Below are positions 33,026 to 41,667 of a stretch of DNA of 52,383 nucleotides, piece by piece. The position numbers and the translations under genes were made by a program. The stretch is from positions 1 to 52,383 of the forward strand of contig NZ_JABGNA010000021.1 in assembly GCF_013149275.1 (NCBI RefSeq), given 5' to 3'. A model generated the notes under the pieces. It made no database searches, was not told where the DNA came from, and saw only the letters and a list, made by a program, of their open reading frames with translations. This stretch comes from Mucilaginibacter sp. SG564 (GTDB lineage: Bacteria; Bacteroidota; Bacteroidia; Sphingobacteriales; Sphingobacteriaceae). Position 1 is the first letter of the stretch; each line of letters starts with the position of its first letter.

Positions 33026-33952
33026 ATGAGTAAACGCGTTGCTGTAATGGATTTGGGTACCAATACTTTCCACCTGCTTATTGTGGAGGGTACGATAGAT
33101 AATTATCAGGAAATTGCACATGACCAGGAGCCAGTAAAGCTGGGCGAAGGCGGCATTAACAAAGGCTATATTTTACCTGAGGCCTTTGCACGCGGTATAA
33201 AAACCATGCAGCATTTTCAGGAGCAGATCAGTGCTAATGCGGTGCAACAGGTAAGAGCCATGGCAACGTCGGCGCTGCGCAGCGCATCAAACGGAACGGA
33301 TTTTATCAACGAGGTAAAAACCCAAACTGGTATCAGCATCGAAATCATTAACGGCGACCAGGAAGCCGCTTTTATTTATGAAGGGGTAAAAATCAGCGGT
33401 TGTTTATCGGCCAAAAACTCCCTCATTATGGATATTGGCGGCGGTAGCGTTGAATTTATCCTGGGCAATGCCGATCATATTATCTGGAAACAAAGCTTTG
33501 AAATTGGCGCGGCCCGCTTAATGGATCTTTTTCATCGAACCGACCCTATTCCACCAGCCTCTATCGAGGCGCTGGATGTGTATCTGCAGGATAACCTCAC
33601 CGATCTGTTTGCTGCGGTTGAGGGTCATGAGCTGGATACACTCATCGGTTCATCTGGCGTGTTTGAATCTTTTGCCGCGCTTATCGAAACAGAAAAAGGT
33701 CACTCCTTCGATCTTAAAACCACCAAAACTTATAGCTTTGACTACGAAGAGCTCCTGATCGAAACCAATAAAATAGTACAATCAACCCATCTGCAAAGGG
33801 CAGGTAATACAGATATTATCCCCGTTAGGGTAGATATGATCGTGGTGGCATCGCTTATTACCCGCTTCATTATACACAAACTTGGCATCCAAAAGGTAAT
33901 GCTATGTACTAACTCATTAAAAGAGGGCATTTTGGCCGGGATGCTGGATTAA
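33026..33952 (+). CDS. Ppx/GppA-family phosphatase
   Basis: The 308-residue protein is of the short Ppx/GppA type, an actin-like ATPase-fold enzyme that cleaves inorganic polyphosphate or pppGpp. The phosphate-1 loop is AVMDLGTNTFHLLIVEG, the middle has RAMATSALRSASNG and EIINGDQEAAFIYEGV, and the phosphate-2 loop is IMDIGGGSVEFIL. There is no C-terminal HD-like extension. Which substrate is used cannot be told. Its stop codon directly abuts the convergent stop of the next gene. Confidence 0.9.
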   Translation: MSKRVAVMDLGTNTFHLLIVEGTIDNYQEIAHDQEPVKLGEGGINKGYILPEAFARGIKTMQHFQEQISANAVQQVRAMATSALRSASNGTDFINEVKTQTGISIEIINGDQEAAFIYEGVKISGCLSAKNSLIMDIGGGSVEFILGNADHIIWKQSFEIGAARLMDLFHRTDPIPPASIEALDVYLQDNLTDLFAAVEGHELDTLIGSSGVFESFAALIETEKGHSFDLKTTKTYSFDYEELLIETNKIVQSTHLQRAGNTDIIPVRVDMIVVASLITRFIIHKLGIQKVMLCTNSLKEGILAGMLD

Positions 33953-34675
33953 TTAAAAAATGCGTTTAATTTTATTCCAGGTTCGCTGAACAAATGATAA
34001 ACGCCTCACAATCACAACCTCACCCGTAAGTCTGTTGGCGCTTTCTTTCATAATAATGTTATGGAATTGATCTGCCGATGAATTGATCTTTATTTCCTGA
34101 CTATCAAAACCTATAAAAGAAAAACCAAGCACATCCTCTGGTTTGGCGCCAAACAAAACAAATTTACCATCGGCGCCGGTTACTACACCTGCATTAGATC
34201 CCTTAACCCCCACTGTTACACCAGGCAAAGGCTGGTGATTCTCATCCGTAACTTGTCCGCTCACTTTTACATGCTTACTGGTATCCGGTGCGGCTATTTT
34301 ACCTAATATTTCATTAGAGGTTACCGGTTTAGTTTGCTGGGTAACTACCGGAGGAGATTTGGTTTGTGCCGTAGCCTTATAAAACACGGTTTGGCTCAGC
34401 AATCCAATAACCATTACCCACCTTCGCCAGATGTTCGGTTGCAGATTTTTGATATCCAGTCTGTTATTGAGGCTGCTCAGTTGTTCCTGCCCAAACCTGC
34501 CGCAAACATCATGACTTGTTGCCAGGTAAGCAATGATCTCATCGTTGCTCATCACGGTAAAATCGGTAACCGTTTTGCAGCATTGCTGGCAGTGTCTGCC
34601 CTGGTCAACCGGGGTCATTTGCTGCCATGATTCGTGGCAGGCTTCGGGAATGCTGATATTTTGAATTGGTGTCAT
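33953..34675 (-). CDS. membrane protein with N-terminal HCxxC domain and carboxypeptidase-like regulatory domain
   Basis: The 240-residue protein has three parts. Residues 1-75 carry RHCQQCCKTVTDFTVMSNDE and VCGRFGQEQL, a small Cys/His domain found in Bacteroidota. A single membrane helix follows (WVMVIGLLSQTVFY). The extracytoplasmic part has the carboxypeptidase-D regulatory-like fold VSGQVTDENHQPLPGVTVGV ... GVVTGADGKFVLFGA, as in the N-terminus of TonB-dependent receptors. It could link a cytosolic redox or metal-sensing end to the periplasm, but function is unknown. It ends exactly at the Ppx stop with no gap. Confidence 0.82.
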   Translation of the reverse strand: MTPIQNISIPEACHESWQQMTPVDQGRHCQQCCKTVTDFTVMSNDEIIAYLATSHDVCGRFGQEQLSSLNNRLDIKNLQPNIWRRWVMVIGLLSQTVFYKATAQTKSPPVVTQQTKPVTSNEILGKIAAPDTSKHVKVSGQVTDENHQPLPGVTVGVKGSNAGVVTGADGKFVLFGAKPEDVLGFSFIGFDSQEIKINSSADQFHNIIMKESANRLTGEVVIVRRLSFVQRTWNKIKRIF

Positions 34676-34802
34676 GGTATTTATCTTTTATACCATGATG
34701 CGATTAATCATCGCATTCCATAAACAGGCATTGAAAAAGGGCAAAAAAATGAATTATTATATATCCAAATTGGCGAAATTTGAGTAAGCATCCCATAATT
34801 CA

Positions 34803-35243
34803 ATGTTTCATATGGACATACAAGAACAGATCAAAACGTATATCACCGGCCAGCCCCAACCAAAGCGCAATGATATGCAAGCGTTACACCAGCTTATACT
34901 GCAAACTTTACCAGGCTGTAAATTATGGTTCGAGGATGGTAAAAACAGCGAAAATAAAACGGTTAGCAATCCCAATATAGGCTACGGGCATTACACCATA
35001 AAATATGCTGACGGGAAAGCCAGGGATTTTTTTCAAATCGGTTTAAGCGCCAACAAAACCGGCATCTCTGTTTATGTGCTTGGGATAAAAGACAAAACAT
35101 ACCTGGCCCAAACCTATGGGAAAGAACTGGGCAAAGCCAGCGTGACCGGCTATTGCATCAGGTTTAAAGCGCTAAAAGATATAAACCCCGATATACTTGC
35201 AGCGGCAATACGCTATGGGGTTGAGGCTACGGGTGAAAATTAG
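34803..35243 (+). CDS. DUF1801-family protein
   Basis: The 146-residue protein resembles the DUF1801/YdhG family: MQALHQLILQTLPGCKLWFEDGKN, PNIGYGHYTIKYADGKARDFFQIGLSANKTGISVY and RFKALKDINPDILAAAIRYG. Members are small cytosolic alpha-beta proteins without known activity, some named after iron-chaperone-like folds. Two ATGs at 34803 and 34812 both fit; I use the first. It is followed after 15 bases by the broken DUF559 gene. Confidence 0.8.
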   Translation: MFHMDIQEQIKTYITGQPQPKRNDMQALHQLILQTLPGCKLWFEDGKNSENKTVSNPNIGYGHYTIKYADGKARDFFQIGLSANKTGISVYVLGIKDKTYLAQTYGKELGKASVTGYCIRFKALKDINPDILAAAIRYGVEATGEN

Positions 35244-35258
35244 ATTTTAAATTTAAAT

Positions 35259-35620
35259 ATGACATCTATAATTACCCTTTGCCGTGAACTAAGACGACAT
35301 GAAACTAAAGCAGAGAAAATATTATGGCAGCATCTCAGAAATAGAAGCTTGTACGAAATGAAGTTTTTGCGCCAGCACCCTATCTTGATACAATCAATTT
35401 TAGGCAGAAACTTATATTATATTCCTGACTTTTATTACGCAGAAGCCAAATTAGTTATCGAAGCCGACGGCCCGGTTCACCTATTTAAAAAGATTACGAT
35501 AAAAACAGAGACGAAGTGATGGCAGCCTTAGGGTTACGCATTTTAAGATTCGAAAATAAAGTGATACTAAACAATATTGATGACGTTTTAAACACTATAA
35601 AAGCGATCTTATCGCCCTGA
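35259..35620 (+). pseudogene. DUF559 endonuclease-like gene with a single-base frameshift
   Basis: The first 76 codons encode CRELRRHETKAEKILWQHLRNR, KFLRQHPILI and IPDFYYAEAKLVIEADGPVHLF, the core of DUF559 proteins related to Vsr endonucleases. At the A-run 35487-35491 the frame breaks and stops at 35519. Continuing in the +1 frame from 35489 gives KDYDKNRDEVMAALGLRILRFE and a normal C-terminus ending at 35620. One added A in that run would restore a protein of about 120 residues. It may be inactivated, phase-variable, or a sequencing error in a homopolymer. Confidence 0.88.
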
Positions 35621-35791
35621 AAAGACTCACCCCGGCATCGCTCCGCTTGCCGACCCTCTCTACACCTGCGGTGCAAAGAGGGTTAAGTCATTTTTTATTC
35701 TTACATAGTTTCTTAACTTTCCCTTTTTCAACCCTCTTTGTGGCGAAGCCGTAGAGAGGGTGATCCAGCGTAGCGCAGATCGGGTGAGTCT
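35621..35791. repeat. AAGACTCACCC / GGGTGAGTCTT composite palindrome
   Basis: The outer arms AAGACTCACCC and GGGTGAGTCTT pair perfectly and enclose ACCCTCTCTACA / TAGAGAGGGT and GCAAAGAGGGTT / AACCCTCTTTG. Small variable hairpins sit between (GCATCGCTCCGCTTGC; CAGCGTAGCGCAG). It begins next to the stop of the DUF559 reading frame and ends about 70 bases before the M1 peptidase start. Confidence 0.85.
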
Positions 35792-35861
35792 TCTGCATCT
35801 TTTTAAAACTCTCTCCCATTTTTACCCTCATCCTTTGTATATTGTGGCCTCAAATTCCCTT

Positions 35862-37850
35862 ATGAAATTAAAATTTACCAGACTTGGCTTGCTTGCTCTT
35901 TTCGCTTTGAACGTGCAGGCCCAGCAACGAAAGATCAACCCTAACGATACTACTTCCAACTATAATGCGGCCGAAGCTTTTTCGCCGCAATTTTATACCG
36001 ATAAGGGTAATGATTTTCATTCGGCCAATGGCAATCCCGGGCCACGATACTGGCAAAACCGGGCCAATTATACCTTAAATGTTAAACTGGATACCGCGGC
36101 CAAAACTATTGGCGGTACCGAAACTATCGACTATATCAATAACAGTCCGGATGCTTTACCTTTCCTGTGGTTGCAGATGGATCAGAACACCTATAAAAAA
36201 GATGCACGCTCTAACTTCGTAACCGGTTTTGCACCCCAACTGGCCGATCACACCGATGGCTACCAGATCGAATCGGTGGCGGTAGAAGAAGCAGGTGTTA
36301 CCAAAGAAGTAAAATATGTGGTTACCGATACGCGCATGCAGATCCGTCTGACTAAAGCCGTAGCGGCTAAAGGCAGTATCCGCCTCAAAATCAAATATCA
36401 TTACACCATACCCGGCGCTTTTGGCGCCCGTACCGATTATACCGATACCAAAAACGGTAAGATCTTTGAAATAGCCCAATGGTTCCCGCGCATGTGTGTA
36501 TATGATGATAGCCGCGGCTGGGACACGCTGCCATTTTTGGGTAGCGGCGAGTTTTACCTCGATTATGGCGATATCGACTACAGCGTAAACGTACCCTGGG
36601 ACATGATCGTGGCCGGATCTGGCGAACTACAGAACCCCAAAGAGGTATTGACCGCCAAACAAATAGCACGACTGGAAACCGCCCGCAACAGCGACAAAAC
36701 CATCATGATTCGCGATCTGGCCGAGGTGAACGATCCGGCGAGCCGCCCGGTGCAAAAAGGCACGCTTACCTGGCACTTTAAGATGCTCAACACCCGCGAT
36801 GTGGCCTTTGGCGCATCCAAAGCATTTATTTGGGATGCCGCAAGAGTAAACCTGCCCGAAGGCAAAAAATCACTGGCCATGAGCGTTTACCCCGCCGAAA
36901 GCTATGGCAATGATGCCTGGGGTCGTGCAACAGAATATCTCAAAAAATCGATCGAATATTTTTCTGAAAAATGGTTTGTGTACCCATACCCCGTTGCCGT
37001 AAACGAGGCTGGTATAGCCGGTGGCATGGAATACCCGGGTATTGTGTTTGATGGCATTACCGATAAAGGCGCTGTACTGTACTGGGTAACCGCGCACGAG
37101 ATTGGTCATAACTGGTTCCCGATGATCGTAGGATCAGACGAGCGCCGTTTTGCCTGGATGGACGAAGGGCTGAACACTTTTATTGATGTGTACGCTTCCG
37201 ACGCGTTTAACAAAGGCGAGTTTGCGCCCAAACGCGACAGCGAATATGCCGAAAAAGGCGGCAACCCGGCCGATGAGATCATTCCTTTCATCACCGCTCC
37301 CGGCTCACCCAGCATCATGACCGCTCCCGATGCCATCGCCGAAAAGTACCGTCACCCCCTTACCTATTTTAAACCGGCTTTCGGCCTGGTTTTACTGCGC
37401 GAGCAAATCCTGGGGAAAGATAAATTCGATTATGCTTTCCGCAATTACATCCATCAATGGGCCTATAAACATCCACAGCCCGATGATTTTTTCCGTTCGA
37501 TGGAAAACGGCGCGGGCGAAGATCTGAGCTGGTTTTGGAAAGGGTGGTTCTACAATAACTGGACGCTCGACCTGGCCCTCATAGATGCCAAACAGGTTGA
37601 CAGCAAAAATGAGAAAGGCGTAAACATTACCGTAGTAAACAAACAAAAACTGCCTATGCCCTTCACCATCGAAGTAAAATATAAAGACGGCAGCAAAAAA
37701 CGCACTTACCTACCGGTTGAAACCTGGCTGCAAAACAAACAGATCACCCTTACCCTGCCCGGCACTCAGGACGCCGAAAGCGTAACCCTTGATCCGGACA
37801 ATGCGCTGCCCGACTTGAATAGAAGTAATAATACACTGAAAGTAAAGTAG
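35862..37850 (+). CDS. secreted M1-family metallopeptidase
   Basis: The 662-residue protein starts with a signal peptide (KFTRLGLLALFALNVQA, cleavage near residue 20). It has an N-terminal beta domain, then the catalytic domain with the GGMEYPG exopeptidase-like motif (about residue 386), HEIGHNWFP zinc site (His412) and the distal zinc Glu in WMDEGLNTF. It is related to aminopeptidase N-type enzymes and should act in the periplasm or outside. Frames starting upstream at 35760 run through the palindrome and are rejected in favour of the ATG before the signal peptide. Confidence 0.92.
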   Translation: MKLKFTRLGLLALFALNVQAQQRKINPNDTTSNYNAAEAFSPQFYTDKGNDFHSANGNPGPRYWQNRANYTLNVKLDTAAKTIGGTETIDYINNSPDALPFLWLQMDQNTYKKDARSNFVTGFAPQLADHTDGYQIESVAVEEAGVTKEVKYVVTDTRMQIRLTKAVAAKGSIRLKIKYHYTIPGAFGARTDYTDTKNGKIFEIAQWFPRMCVYDDSRGWDTLPFLGSGEFYLDYGDIDYSVNVPWDMIVAGSGELQNPKEVLTAKQIARLETARNSDKTIMIRDLAEVNDPASRPVQKGTLTWHFKMLNTRDVAFGASKAFIWDAARVNLPEGKKSLAMSVYPAESYGNDAWGRATEYLKKSIEYFSEKWFVYPYPVAVNEAGIAGGMEYPGIVFDGITDKGAVLYWVTAHEIGHNWFPMIVGSDERRFAWMDEGLNTFIDVYASDAFNKGEFAPKRDSEYAEKGGNPADEIIPFITAPGSPSIMTAPDAIAEKYRHPLTYFKPAFGLVLLREQILGKDKFDYAFRNYIHQWAYKHPQPDDFFRSMENGAGEDLSWFWKGWFYNNWTLDLALIDAKQVDSKNEKGVNITVVNKQKLPMPFTIEVKYKDGSKKRTYLPVETWLQNKQITLTLPGTQDAESVTLDPDNALPDLNRSNNTLKVK

Positions 37851-37911
37851 TGAATGGTGAGTAGGGAGTGGTGAGTTTTGAGCAGTAAAAAGTAAATAAC
37901 AAACCCCAACT

Positions 37912-38029
37912 GTCATCTCGAACGAGGTACGAGGAGAGATCTTATATGATTTGCAATTTAAGCCTTGCATCATGTAGAAGATTTCTCCTCACTTCTCCCC
38001 CTTCGTCCATCCCTGTTTGTCGAAATGAC
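37912..38029. repeat. dispersed palindrome, GTCATTTCGAACG family (copy 3, diverged)
   Basis: GTCATCTCGAACGAGGTACGAGGAGAGATCTTATA on the left and AGATTTCTCCTC ... GTCGAAATGAC on the right recall copies 1 and 2, with a longer tip and a polypyrimidine run. Just before it, 37852-37882, is a stretch of GGTGAGTAGGGAGTGGTGAG, which resembles the left arm of the word hairpin upstream of scpB. Confidence 0.75.
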
Positions 38030-38091
38030 AACTTTTTATGGAATTTTGATCTTTCAGTACCCTGACCTGCAAATAAACGCAGGGGCGAAAA

Positions 38092-39240
38092 TTAAACCCT
38101 TAAAGAGCTTCTGACAGTTTTAACCAGTTGATGCGTTAACGGCAATGCTACATAATCTGTTGGTTCTTTCCATGACGAGAACTTGGCAATTACCATATCA
38201 TTAGCCCGGTCAATAAAAAGATTCTGGCCATAAATACCCATAGCAAACATTATTTGGGGTTCATCATTAATCATATACCAACCGTTACGATAGCTCATGT
38301 TTTTGCTGATAGGTGCAAAAGCTTTACCCCATTGGCCATTGGCCCAGGCATCACCGTCACCATTGCTTGTGATATCATTTATTAATGATGGGGGTATAAT
38401 TTCCGTCGAATTATGCATCCCCTCGTTTATAATGAGTTGGCCTACACGGGCAAAATCACGGGCAGTTACGCAAAGTCCACCCGTACATCTTGGTGCCCCG
38501 TATTTATCAACCGTTATGTAAGCCTCATTTTCGGCCCCCATTGGCTTCCAGATCAGATCGCTCAATAGTGTATTAAATGAGCGCCCTGTGGCGCATTCAA
38601 GGGCCCATCCTAACAGATCGGTATTGGCGGATACGTAACTAAAATTTTGATCCGTTAATTTTCCGGATGACTTCAACCGGGTAAAAAAATCGTGCAAACC
38701 CAAAGGCTCATTTCCTTCGGGTACCGGTTCCCAATTTGTCGCTATATCATACTGCTTTTGCTGATCTTCATCCAATACTATCCCGGCACGCATATCCAAT
38801 AGCTGGCGCAAGGTTACCTGCTGATAGATTGTTCCAATAATTTGCGGAATATAGGCGGAAACGGGAGCGCTCAGATCTATTGCTCCTTGATGTTCAAGAA
38901 TACCAGCAACAAGCCCAACCACCGCTTTAGTAGCAGACATCAGGATATGCGGGGTATGTTCATCATTACCGTTGGCGTATGCTTCATATACAATTTTACC
39001 TTTATGAAGAATAACTACAGCATCAGTTGCCGTAGCCTTTAACAGTTGTTTAAGTATAAATCCCTTGATAGATACCGGAGCGTTTTCCAGCAAATTTTGA
39101 TGCTGAATATCATTCGCGATGGCTATTGAGGGAATAAATTTTTTAACGTGATGAAAAGACCAGCGGTTAAACGGCCTGGTTTTCCAGTTGTTGATATTGG
39201 CCCGGTTTTTTTCCGTAGCCATTGTGGAGTTTGTTAGCAT
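38092..39240 (-). CDS. beta-lactamase-class-C-fold serine hydrolase
   Basis: The 382-residue protein has the SxxK nucleophile motif in MSATKAVVG, the YxN-type motif in FSYVSANTDLLGW, and a C-terminal region where KTG would be replaced. Additional family segments are LRQLLDMRAGIVLDED and GGLCVTARDFARVGQLII. It resembles 6-aminohexanoate-dimer hydrolase/esterase EstB-type enzymes more than true beta-lactamases. No convincing signal peptide is seen. Substrate is unknown. It is read in the same direction as the Crp/Fnr-like gene 67 bases upstream, which may control it. Confidence 0.88.
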   Translation of the reverse strand: MLTNSTMATEKNRANINNWKTRPFNRWSFHHVKKFIPSIAIANDIQHQNLLENAPVSIKGFILKQLLKATATDAVVILHKGKIVYEAYANGNDEHTPHILMSATKAVVGLVAGILEHQGAIDLSAPVSAYIPQIIGTIYQQVTLRQLLDMRAGIVLDEDQQKQYDIATNWEPVPEGNEPLGLHDFFTRLKSSGKLTDQNFSYVSANTDLLGWALECATGRSFNTLLSDLIWKPMGAENEAYITVDKYGAPRCTGGLCVTARDFARVGQLIINEGMHNSTEIIPPSLINDITSNGDGDAWANGQWGKAFAPISKNMSYRNGWYMINDEPQIMFAMGIYGQNLFIDRANDMVIAKFSSWKEPTDYVALPLTHQLVKTVRSSLRV

Positions 39241-39307
39241 TTCATTAATATTAGAAACACCAAAATTGCGACTACCTTAGCGCATTTTTTTTGCCATATG
39301 GCAAAAA

Positions 39308-39877
39308 TTAAATGATCTTTCTTCTAATGCGACTTAAAGAAGATTGCTTAATCCCCAGGTAAGAAGCAAGAGCCGATAAGGGTATCCGGTTTGCCAGGCC
39401 TGGATAAATTTTCAGAAATTCCAGGTATCGCGTTGTCGCATCCTGCGTAAGCATATTTTGGCTTACTTTTGATTTATTGGTTAATGCCGTAGCGGTAATT
39501 TTTAAAAGAATCTCATTCCAGCCAGGAATTGCATTCGCCAGCCCGGCCATGTCTTTTTTGGAAAAAACCAGCAATTTGCAATTAGCAATAGCCTCAAAAC
39601 AAACTTCAGATGGTGTTTCGTTATTAAAACTTGAAACGTTTAGCGCAAAATGATATTCCGGTATAAATGCTCTTGTAATATCCTCGCCAATTTCGTTATA
39701 CCAACAAACCCGTAAAACTCCTTCCATTACAAACCCAAATTGTTTAGCTACCCGGCCAACTTCTAAAAAGCAATCGCCCTTTTTTAAGTTTAATAATTTA
39801 GCCTTGCTGGTTATCAATTCAATATGCTGCCCACTAAGTGTACTGTATTTTGATAAACAATTTATAAACTCTTCCAT
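39308..39877 (-). CDS. Crp/Fnr-family transcriptional regulator (second copy)
   Basis: The 189-residue protein has the cyclic-nucleotide-binding-like roll (LNLKKGDCFLEVGRVAKQFGFVMEGVLRVCW) and a short C-terminal helix-turn-helix (LSALASYLGIKQSSLSRIRRKI). It is a paralogue of the regulator at 3105, sharing the LASYLG...SRIR layout. No ligand residues can be assigned. It precedes the serine hydrolase on the same strand, the usual place for a regulator of one target gene. Confidence 0.87.
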   Translation of the reverse strand: MEEFINCLSKYSTLSGQHIELITSKAKLLNLKKGDCFLEVGRVAKQFGFVMEGVLRVCWYNEIGEDITRAFIPEYHFALNVSSFNNETPSEVCFEAIANCKLLVFSKKDMAGLANAIPGWNEILLKITATALTNKSKVSQNMLTQDATTRYLEFLKIYPGLANRIPLSALASYLGIKQSSLSRIRRKII

Positions 39878-40072
39878 TATTCACAACTTTATCATAACCA
39901 AATACTAAATTACGTGAAGTATGTATAAATGAGTTATCAAAATGCTTAAATTAAAAAAGCCCTTAAATCATAATCAGGCATTCGCTACTGCAAAGCCCCG
40001 GCCTTTAACTTATATAAGCTAAGGGCCCGTTATAATTATCTGATAATTTTTTTGTATATTGTATAAAATACC

Positions 40073-40103
40073 AGCCCGGTTCTCCATTAACGAGAACCGG
40101 GCT
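40073..40103. terminator. GC-rich hairpin, possible terminator
   Basis: AGCCCGGTTCTC pairs perfectly with GAGAACCGGGCT around CATTAAC. It is as strong as the terminators elsewhere, yet is followed only by GTTTAGTT on one side and GGTATTTT on the other, so the U-tract is poor. No gene ends nearby on either strand. Confidence 0.45.
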
Positions 40104-40435
40104 GTTTAGTTAAAAATAAAAAGAGCACAAAAACCGATCGCGTGGTATTTAGTTATTTGACAATCAATAAATTAATACTTTTTAAAGTTTTAAAAGTGCG
40201 TCAAAACAGTGTTCAAATTTGTTAAAAAGTGTTAAAATCGATGTTTTTAATAAATTTTGAGCCGTTTTTATCTCGGTTTTGAAGCGAAAAGTGTTAAAAT
40301 TTGAGGTTTAAAAAGGTTTCTCCGGAGGAAATATTTTTAAGATGCATGGAATCCTAAAAATAAATTTCAAAAACAGCAAACTCATTAATTTGTCAATCTT
40401 ACTATCCACATGAAACTATTCATCGTCTAAAACTT

Positions 40436-40443
40436 TATCTTTG
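40436..40443 (+). promoter_or_regulatory. -7 box TATCTTTG for mqnC, near-leaderless
   Basis: TATCTTTG is a perfect TAnnTTTG and ends four bases before the ATG at 40448, so the transcript should start at or very near the initiation codon. No clear -33 element was found. Confidence 0.6.
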
Positions 40444-40447
40444 TTAA

Positions 40448-41572
40448 ATGAACACAGCCGATCTGTTGCAACGCGCTTTGCGGTTTGATTTTTTAACCCA
40501 GGACGAAGGGGTTTATCTATATAATAATGCCTCTACTGCCGATTTGATGTATACCGCCAACGAACTGCGTAAAAAGCAGGTTCCGCATGGCAAGGTTACC
40601 TGGCAGATAGACCGCAATGTGAACACGACCAATGTTTGTATCGCCAATTGCAAGTTCTGCAACTTTTTCCGCAGACCTGGCCATGAGGATAGCTACATCA
40701 CTGATATCGAGACCTATAAAAAGAAAATTGAGGAAACTTTCCGCTATGGTGGCGATCAGTTGCTGCTGCAAGGAGGTCACCACCCCGATCTGGGTCTTCA
40801 GTTTTATACTGATCTGTTCAGGGAGTTGAAACAGCTGTATCCTAAGCTAAAACTACACTCATTAGGTCCGCCGGAGATAGCGCACGTAGCCAAACTAGAA
40901 GGTATGGCTCATATAGATGTGCTGAGGGCCATGAAAGAGGCCGGACTTGATTCATTACCTGGCGCTGGTGCCGAGATATTGAATGATCGTGTTCGCCGCC
41001 TGATATCTAAAGGTAAATGCGGTGGTAAAGAGTGGCTGGATGTGATGCGCGCTGCCCATCAGCTTAACTTGCCTACATCAGCTACCATGATGTTTGGCCA
41101 TATCGAAACTATCGAAGAACGCTTTGAACACTTGGTTTGGATTCGCGAGGTACAAGCCGAAAAACCCGAAGGTGCATATGGATTTGTGGCCTTTATCCCC
41201 TGGCCTTTCCAGGATGACGGCACATTGTTACGCAAAGTTCGTGGCATCACCAATAATGTAACCGGTGATGAATATATCCGCATGATAGCGCTAAGCCGTA
41301 TTATGCTGCCTAATATCAAAAACATACAGGCCTCATGGCTCACCGTAGGTAAACAGGTGGCACAGATATGTTTACATGCCGGTGCCAATGATTTTGGCTC
41401 TATCATGATCGAAGAAAATGTGGTATCAGCAGCGGGGGCTCCCCACAGGTTTACCGCCAAAGGCATCCAGGATTCTATCAAAGAAGCTGGCTTTGAGCCA
41501 CAACTACGTACCCAGAAATATGATTGGCGCGACATTCCCGCCGAAATTGAAGAACAGGTTATTAACTATTAA
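40448..41572 (+). CDS. mqnC: cyclic dehypoxanthinyl futalosine synthase
   Basis: The 374-residue radical SAM enzyme cyclises dehypoxanthine futalosine in the futalosine menaquinone pathway. The 4Fe-4S cysteines are in CIANCKFCNF (CxxxCxxC), and family segments include RPGHEDSYI, QLLLQGGHHPDLGL, LGPPEIAHVAK, GLDSLPGAGAEIL, TSATMMFGHIET and FIPWPFQDDGT. These favour MqnC over the related MqnE. The other mqn genes are not in the window. The ATG follows a -7 box by four bases. Confidence 0.93.
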   Translation: MNTADLLQRALRFDFLTQDEGVYLYNNASTADLMYTANELRKKQVPHGKVTWQIDRNVNTTNVCIANCKFCNFFRRPGHEDSYITDIETYKKKIEETFRYGGDQLLLQGGHHPDLGLQFYTDLFRELKQLYPKLKLHSLGPPEIAHVAKLEGMAHIDVLRAMKEAGLDSLPGAGAEILNDRVRRLISKGKCGGKEWLDVMRAAHQLNLPTSATMMFGHIETIEERFEHLVWIREVQAEKPEGAYGFVAFIPWPFQDDGTLLRKVRGITNNVTGDEYIRMIALSRIMLPNIKNIQASWLTVGKQVAQICLHAGANDFGSIMIEENVVSAAGAPHRFTAKGIQDSIKEAGFEPQLRTQKYDWRDIPAEIEEQVINY

Positions 41573-41574
41573 AG

Positions 41575-41667
41575 TGAGTGGTGAATAGGGAGTGGTGAGT
41601 GGAAAATAGGAGTTACCTAACCATTCACCATTCACCATTCACCATTCGCCACTCACCACTCACCAAC
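41575..41667. repeat. locus-specific word hairpin, CACCATT vocabulary
   Basis: The right arm has CCATTCACC three times in tandem, then ATTCGCCACTCACCACTCACC. The left arm is GTGAGTGGTGAATAGGGAGTGGTGAGTGG, the same words reversed. It fills the mqnC-scpB gap. A left-arm-like half copy occurs at 37852-37882. Confidence 0.82.

Larger units (their letters stand above)
39878..40447. other. 570-base gene-free region with two hairpins
   Basis: No coding frame is credible. The region contains a hairpin with GGCCTTTA/TAAGGGCC arms at about 40004-40027, another at 40073-40103, and an A/T-rich tract with several TGTTAAAA words (for example AGTGTTAAAA at 40211 and 40291) up to the mqnC promoter. It may encode a small RNA between the hairpins, but I can show only structure, not expression. 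Confidence 0.5.

Noticed and set aside
35760..35861. upstream extension of the M1 peptidase
   Set aside because: It crosses the palindromic element and would put the signal peptide 34 residues inside the protein.
39878..40447. tRNA gene in the gene-free region
   Set aside because: No T-loop GTTCRANYC or acceptor-stem pairing could be found on either strand.
41599..41667. upstream GTG extension of scpB
   Set aside because: It translates the CACCATT word hairpin; the ScpB family begins at the ATG after it.
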